From Phoronis australis (taxonomy: Eukaryota > Phoronida > Phoronidae): a stretch of DNA of 64,000 bases. Positions 59,377-64,000 of the stretch are shown piece after piece; the first letter of the stretch is position 1; every line of letters begins with the position of its first letter. Position numbers and translations under genes: made by a program. Location of the stretch: contig NMRA01000109.1 of the NCBI GenBank assembly GCA_002633005.1, positions 86,971-150,970 on the forward strand, read 5' to 3'. Under the pieces are notes generated by a model, which saw only the letters and a program-made list of their open reading frames with translations, ran no database searches and was not told where the DNA came from.

Positions 59377-60076
59377 GCACCCAAACTGCTTACATCTTGT
59401 CGTGTGACTCCCTCGCCACACCCCTGGCACCTTCTAAATAGCTCCAACACTTTAGACAAGTCCACAATAAACTTATCAAAGTTTGGCTCACCGATCTGTT
59501 CACTGGACGACGAACTGTCCTCTTCACTGGGTGTCGAACTGAGCCTGTAATCACTGCCACTACTCAATATCGCTGCAGGGCTGCTTAGAGGCTCTGGGCT
59601 GGAGAAAACAGCACAGGGCGAATCACTACTGGTTCCAGGAATTGCACACTCTGGGGTACGTTCGGAGGCACGGGTGACAGTAGATGAAGTGCCTCCACTG
59701 GCTCCAGTCACCGTGTACTGGCCACAGCTTGCGAGGCTTCTCGCTTCAAATACACACTTCTCGGGGGTGGCGATGGGGCACTGCCGGGAATCAACACAGA
59801 CGGAATGGCAACCTTCTTCAGGCGTTGTTTCGCAGGGACCTTCATCAGTTCAGAGTACAAATCCCTTTCGTAATTGGACGGCAGAAAGTGCTTGCCACAC
59901 ACACGGTAATTCTCCACTGCTTTGAACTTTGCGTGGACGGGTAACATTGCGTTCTTCACACGAACGAGCCAAGTACGGCGAAGTGTGTCATCCATCAGAA
60001 AGTGATGCAAAGGTACTCCCAAAGCGCGCGTGAGCCGATAATTAGTACATCCTGGTACGCAGCAACAGTGTGGCAT
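59200..60076 (-). pseudogene. THAP protein with Kolobok-transposase-like N-terminal region, truncated and frameshifted
   Basis: ATG at 60076 opens MPHCCCVPGCTNYRLTRALG, then VPLHHF, TWLVRVKNAMLP, YRVCGKHFLPSNY and KKVAIPSVLIP. This is a full C2CH THAP domain (C-x4-C, C-x2-H, the tryptophan, and the AVPS-type box), about 100 residues. Near 59770 the frame shifts; in the new frame the sequence continues with a Ser/Pro-rich linker and then PNFDKFIVDLSKVLELFRRC, QGCGEGVTR, GAQVTIQWECVAGHSGKWDS and RGMPEV. The LF..C..CG ... G..V....C..GH...W.S pattern is the zinc-ribbon-like N-terminal part I associate with Kolobok-type transposases. Similarity stops near 59260, before any catalytic residue. The remaining open frame to 59067 is antisense to the P2X7-like gene. 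Confidence 0.75.
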
Positions 60077-60182
60077 GTTGACTGACTAGTAAATGAAAGC
60101 AAACGACGACGGAACTTATCACAACCGAGGTAGAACAATGACTGACTCGGCAGCTCTCACAGTCAGACTATAGGAAAAGAAA

Positions 60183-60340
60183 TTGGCGCGAAATGCTTGC
60201 CTCCTAAAACGTCACTTCCGGAGTAGCGGACGAGTAATTAATAGAATTACGAAAAGCTGTAATTAAGTGGAAAATATGTATAGGATAACCAACCAACCTT
60301 ATTTTAGCTCAAAATGACATGGAAAGGGTTGCCTTCGCCT
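60183..60340 (-). repeat. right terminal inverted repeat
   Basis: The mirror of 58647-58805, ending GCCTTCGCCT before TTAA. It precedes the THAP gene start by about 110 bp, so it probably holds that gene's promoter. Confidence 0.93.
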
Positions 60341-60957
60341 TTAATAATATTGTTTGGTAGATCTAGACCACGAACAAAAGAGACCAATTCTTAACTATTT
60401 TCCGTTTACACTGTTCCTAAAAGAGAAAAGTTATGAAAAGTACATTAGAGACAAAATTACGATAGAATCCTAGGATTACAGATCTTGTGGTGTATAGAGA
60501 CTTCAGACCATAGAGATCGAGTTTCTTTGTAGAACTCTCAAATCTTTGAAATATAAAACTTTCGGATTATAAACATGGACCCTCAGTGAACAAGGCGATC
60601 CTAGAACCTCACCTAATCTCATCTAAGGAACCCAACACTGGCCGGAACACCTACAAGTGTACATATTTCGATATTTTTGAGGGGTTAAAGTGTAATTTGC
60701 AAGGTCCAAGTATGTTAAATTGCAACAATATCTTCAAGGTATTGCTATTTGGATGTATTTTATTCAAATCATCGTATTATTGTATCTTTATTTATTTAAT
60801 AAAAGCGAAAATAAGAAAATGCGCGAAAAGTTGACCTTTGACACCGTGACATGGTGTTGGGGAACACAAACCAGATCATATCCCACAATGCAGTTCACTG
60901 CTATTGTATCCCAGTACACGAAGAACAAAGACCGTTCAACCTTGGCGTGTTTTAGCC

Positions 60958-61202
60958 ATGGTGCATCGGTGTGTGTGTGCTAACTATTTTAACACCACCC
61001 AAGTGGAAGGCATGAGCCCATTTAAATTCTAAAAAGACAAGCATCTGGCTGCGTAATGGCAAGTTTTCGTGTGCTCTGCTCGTCTTTTGAAAATGAATGT
61101 CGAGTCAGCCATCTGTCGAAGCCGAAATATGCTCCGACCATTTTGAGGACGGCTGTTTGACGACAAACACATCATGAAGGTTAAAGCTGGTCTTATAAAA
61201 AG
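60958..61202 (+). pseudogene. second THAP exon, degenerate
   Basis: ATG at 60958 in a strong context (agccATGg) opens MVHRCVCANYFNTTQVEGMS then PFKF, the THAP start. Stops follow at the expected proline (TAA) and at AA*W. After frame changes the sequence reads AEICSDHFEDGC, then, one base out, FDDKHIMKVKAGLIKR, a canonical THAP end (ICSDHFE..CF), before the consensus donor AAAAG|GTAAGT (61203). Unlike the THAP gene at 60076, this copy has an intron right after the domain. It faces the P2X7-like remnant at 63641-63234, repeating the convergent layout of the neighbouring element in opposite orientation. Confidence 0.75.
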
Positions 61203-61648
61203 GTAAGTTACCTTGAGAATTTTGATGTCGAATAATTCATGACGCTTTCGAAGGGCCTGAACAATAACAATCTTTTTTCACAATCACCGTACTTCTCAAG
61301 TGTTTAAAATCTGTTGTTTTTCCGTGAAAGATTTAGTTATAAATGGATCAGTAAAACTAAAAGCCACAACAAATAAAGCTGATCTCAAAAGATGCATGTA
61401 TTTTGAAAAGAATGCAGACTATGAATAAAGTAAAACAGGATGGTAACTCAATTCCAAGGTTTTGATTATTAAAGTAGTCTGTTTCAAAAAAAAACAGAAT
61501 TAAAATCTAGTTTTGGCATTTGCTTGAAGGTTATAAAAGAAGGCGAAAACTTGCAATTAGATATCATCGTGTTTTACTTTAATCATGGACAACTCTGGAT
61601 TCAAAATGTTTTTTTTTACTTTTGAATTGCCGCTGTTGTGCTTTTCAG

Positions 61649-61874
61649 AGTATGTGAATGAAAGGAGAACACCTTCCACTTAGTGCGGAACAAAGGAGAA
61701 GCTGGAGATCTTGAAATTCGCTTAGAAATTGATGCCCCTCCAATGCCGACTGCTGGTGCTCCATATGTGTCCAAGGAGGATGCCGTGGCACAGATAAATT
61801 CAGACTTGGTGCTTTGTCAATGGACAGCACTGGAATTTAGCAGTCACTACCAATGTTTTAGATCAAATTTTTGA
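61649..61874 (+). pseudogene. probable second exon of the THAP remnant
   Basis: An acceptor (ttgtgcttttcag) precedes 61649. In the phase set by the 61202 donor the frame reads VCE, TGA, then KENTFHLVRNKGEAGDLEIR, LEIDAPPMPTAGAPYVSKED and AVAQINSDLVLCQ, open to 61874. Only one early stop interrupts it. The region is not recognised; it could be the linker between THAP and transposase parts. Confidence 0.4.
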
Positions 61875-61879
61875 TAGTG

Positions 61880-63230
61880 GTACAATATAGCAATGCTAGA
61901 GTGTTTATAGTACCAGTAGTGGAAATTGTGAAAAGCTTTTGTGTGTGGTATTTGACTGTCCCATTTGTATAGATAAACCCAGTGATATACTATGTTCTTA
62001 TATTGAAACTAGTGGCAGATTTAGAGGGGGGCCATGCTCCCCCCTAAAATTCTCCCAGATTCCAATTGACTGTTTGGGGGTGCGAATGTCTGACGGTCAA
62101 AATCCTGGCTAATACCGTGCCCTGGCCCCCCTAACTCAAAATCCTGGATCCTCACCTGGAAACATTTCAATGGTTGTTCAATACAATGACTATTAATATT
62201 GCGGCATAGCTTTTTTAAGTATATTTGATTTGCACTAAACTGTTGCTGTCCCATACAGTGGGTCGGTAAAGGAAGGCTTTCTTAAGTGGAAAGTTACTTG
62301 TTTGGGTCGTCAGTCTTTTCGTGCGACAATCTCATCTACATTGTACACAAAATAATCAATTGCACAGAATTCGAACATTTTCTTGGGAATTTTTGAGTGA
62401 GTGGTATAAGCATTCCCTCCAGATTTCCCAATTCCTACTCATGTGCATACTTTTTGTGTTTTCACACCATGTCATAGACATCTAAAGCTATGGCAGACTG
62501 GAGCTTTTGGGTTGAGATTCAGTGGTTGCTGTGTCGTGTTATTTGATTTCTCATTGAATTAGAGTAGAACTCGCTAACTTGTATCCAGTGAGACTGAGAT
62601 ATTTGGAGGCGTTATTGTGGAATTAATGCTAACCTTTCTAAAGTTCCCACTGAAGCACTACCAATTTAGAGAGTTCTACTGTATAAGAAGAGAGCAGAAG
62701 ATTCAGTCTCGATTTCAGACTATGGCCCAGATTCAAAACTTTTATTTTTTATGTAACAGCCATACTGTTCAATGAGTTCGCTTCAAGCACACAAACTGGA
62801 CTCCAATGAGACCAATTCCTCTGTTTACCTAGGTAATCTATAAGTTCAACTGATGTTGAGTTTAGAGGTTTATAATGTAGTCCTAGTTAAATTACACTTG
62901 TCATGACCATGTTATTATAAGTAACCAGATTGATGAGCATCAATAAATGCTGCTCGCTGTGTTAATTATTTACCATTCTGAAACCACAGAAGTCTATTCA
63001 TGGAATGCCTACTTCAATTTCATGCCGCTGGGGTTGCACTTCGATTGCATTCGTTTGTTACGATGTTTGATCTTTCTATGGAATTTGTCACTACAACTTT
63101 TTTGCAACTCGTTTGAATTACATAAAACTAGTCCCCAAGTAACAAGTTTTTATAACAGAATACATAGGTCATGTGGAGGAGTTGGCATTCCAGGGCTAAG
63201 ACAACTGTTGATATCTATAAATGGGTGAAA
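61880..63230. other. no recognisable coding sequence between two facing remnants
   Basis: A G/C-rich dispersed repeat lies at 62010-62160 (a relative of 35585-35890). If 60958-63641 is one old element, the transposase core should have been here, but I could not detect it on either strand. Confidence 0.4.
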
Positions 63231-63233
63231 CTT

Positions 63234-63641
63234 TTAATTAAGAAAATCCTTGGAACTCAAGTCTTCCTCATTTCCTGGCGGAGGGTAGAAAGCTGTGATG
63301 CAGGCTACTGCACATGTTGGAATGACAACACGGACTGTTCATCCTAAGTGACCGTGTACCCATCTTTGGAACTGTCTGTAGGCCACGTGTCAAATCCTTT
63401 TATCCAAGGGTCTGTCATAGCCATCAGGACATTGGCTTTTGTACTGCAACCATGCAGTCTCCAAAACACCACGATTGATGTATACGGGTTTAAACCTCCA
63501 TGCTCCACAATACATATTTTCTCTGTGTTAGTTGTCACGCTTCATTTCTTCATCAAGTTTTGTGCAACAACCTTGTCAACCTCTTGGTAACATACTCTTT
63601 CTTCAACAACTGAGGTTGTCTGACAGTTGCCCCAGGTGCAC
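63234..63641 (-). pseudogene. P2X7-like zinc domain, nearly full length but broken
   Basis: After an acceptor (acatcttgcag) the minus strand reads CTWGNCQTTSVVEERVCYQE then VDKVV, a TGA, and EKICIVEHGGL. After a one-base shift it continues VYINRGVLETAWLQYKSQ, GYDRPLDKRI, stop, HVAYRQFQRWVHGHLG, stop, TVRVVIPTCAVACITAFYPP and PGNEEDLSSKDFLN to a TAA at 63234. The order C.W/CGNC..VE..C, CI..H.G, LE.A, HVAYRQF.RW..G.LG, VRVVIP.C.V..I...FP is the complete P2X7 intracellular-domain-like family (~130 residues). It supplies exactly the half that the 58981 gene has lost. Four stops or shifts make it a pseudogene. Confidence 0.82.
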
Positions 63642-63659
63642 CTGCAAGATGTGTCAACA

Positions 63660-64000
63660 ATAATACATTATTTCAGTAAACATCAAAATTTCGAATTGAA
63701 AAATTTACCAAGAGTGCCTCTACCAAGTTGAGGGGTCTGCATACGACTTAAGTTTTCAGGAAAATTGGTTGGAACATCACAACCTATTTATTTTTTGTAC
63801 AAATTGATCATATATAGTAAAGATATTTACTTTTCATACAAATGAATAGTGCTACACTCAAAGCAGTGGTAGATCATGCCCGGGAGAAATAGTAAAGGAC
63901 ATTAGTTGTTTGATTTTTTAGCTGACCCTAAGACAAAAGGTCGTTGCCCTGATTCATTGATGGAGGGGACTGTTTTGTATGTAGTCGCAAGACCTGTTTT
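63660..64000. other. no supportable feature
   Basis: If the 61-63.6 kb element had terminal repeats, the right one should be here or beyond the window. I see no match to 60346-60957. Confidence 0.4.

Larger units (their letters stand above)
58647..60340. mobile_element. 1.7 kb TTAA-flanked, Kolobok-like two-gene transposon (deletion derivative)
   Basis: Terminal inverted repeats of about 158 bp begin AGGCGAAGGCAACC and are directly flanked by TTAA on both sides (58643-58646 and 60341-60344). Inside, a P2X7-like gene runs inward from the left repeat (+) and a THAP/transposase-like gene runs inward from the right (-). Both lose their family resemblance where they meet near 59280-59380. TTAA targets together with THAP domains are the hallmark of the Kolobok superfamily. 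The transposase catalytic core is absent. The layout suggests that an internal deletion fused the 5' halves of two convergent genes while both ends stayed intact, so the copy could be mobilised only by another element's transposase. Confidence 0.82.

Noticed and set aside
1-64000. CRISPR arrays, bacterial operons, ribosome binding sites, rRNA genes
   Set aside because: No short-repeat/unique-spacer pattern, no polycistronic ORF layout and no rRNA core were seen; exon structure and repeat content are those of an animal genome.

Overview
This is animal nuclear DNA with low gene density. Coding sequence sits in short exons with GT/AG borders separated by many kilobases, and most of the rest is decayed mobile-element sequence. 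A thrombospondin type 1 (TSP1) exon and a kringle exon, both phase 1-1, indicate a metazoan with multidomain extracellular proteins. Together with THAP, P2X7-like and several lineage-expanded unnamed protein families, this suggests a marine invertebrate, perhaps a non-vertebrate deuterostome. I cannot name the species.

Layout. 821-6150: a 5.3 kb element bounded by long inverted arms built from ~140-bp subterminal units, carrying one broken gene. 6.2-12 kb: no supportable gene. 12.2-23.9 kb: fragments of an LTR-like repeat rich in heat-shock-element-like motifs, a LINE piece with a 2A-like motif, a broken THAP domain, and a Ty3/Gypsy reverse transcriptase remnant. 27.0-33.25 kb: a tandem array of five ~1.19 kb units, each made of three related ~400-bp monomers, with perfect hairpins and repeated TGACCTTTGACCT (DR1-type) sites. 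33547-33738: TSP1 exon. 36.3-51.7 kb: minus-strand gene remnants, two diverged copies of a ~4 kb segment, a seven-member array of CTCF-like motifs, and a LINE reverse transcriptase remnant. 52044-52346: kringle exon. 58647-60340: a compact transposon with ~158-bp terminal inverted repeats flanked by TTAA. 60958-63641: remnants of what looks like a relative of that transposon in the opposite orientation.

Main result. The 58.6-60.3 kb element has two genes facing each other. One encodes a P2X7-cytoplasmic-domain-like zinc protein. The other encodes a THAP protein followed by a Kolobok-transposase-like cysteine region. Both are cut off where they meet. The neighbouring 61-63.6 kb segment again has a THAP exon and a P2X7-like exon facing each other, with strands swapped. 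The simplest reading is a two-gene, TTAA-flanked, Kolobok-type transposon family in which a P2X7-like protein travels with a THAP transposase. The TSP1 and kringle exons may belong to one plus-strand gene whose introns hold much of the repeat material, but this is inferred from strand and phase only.

All family assignments were made by eye from translated motifs. No database search was run.
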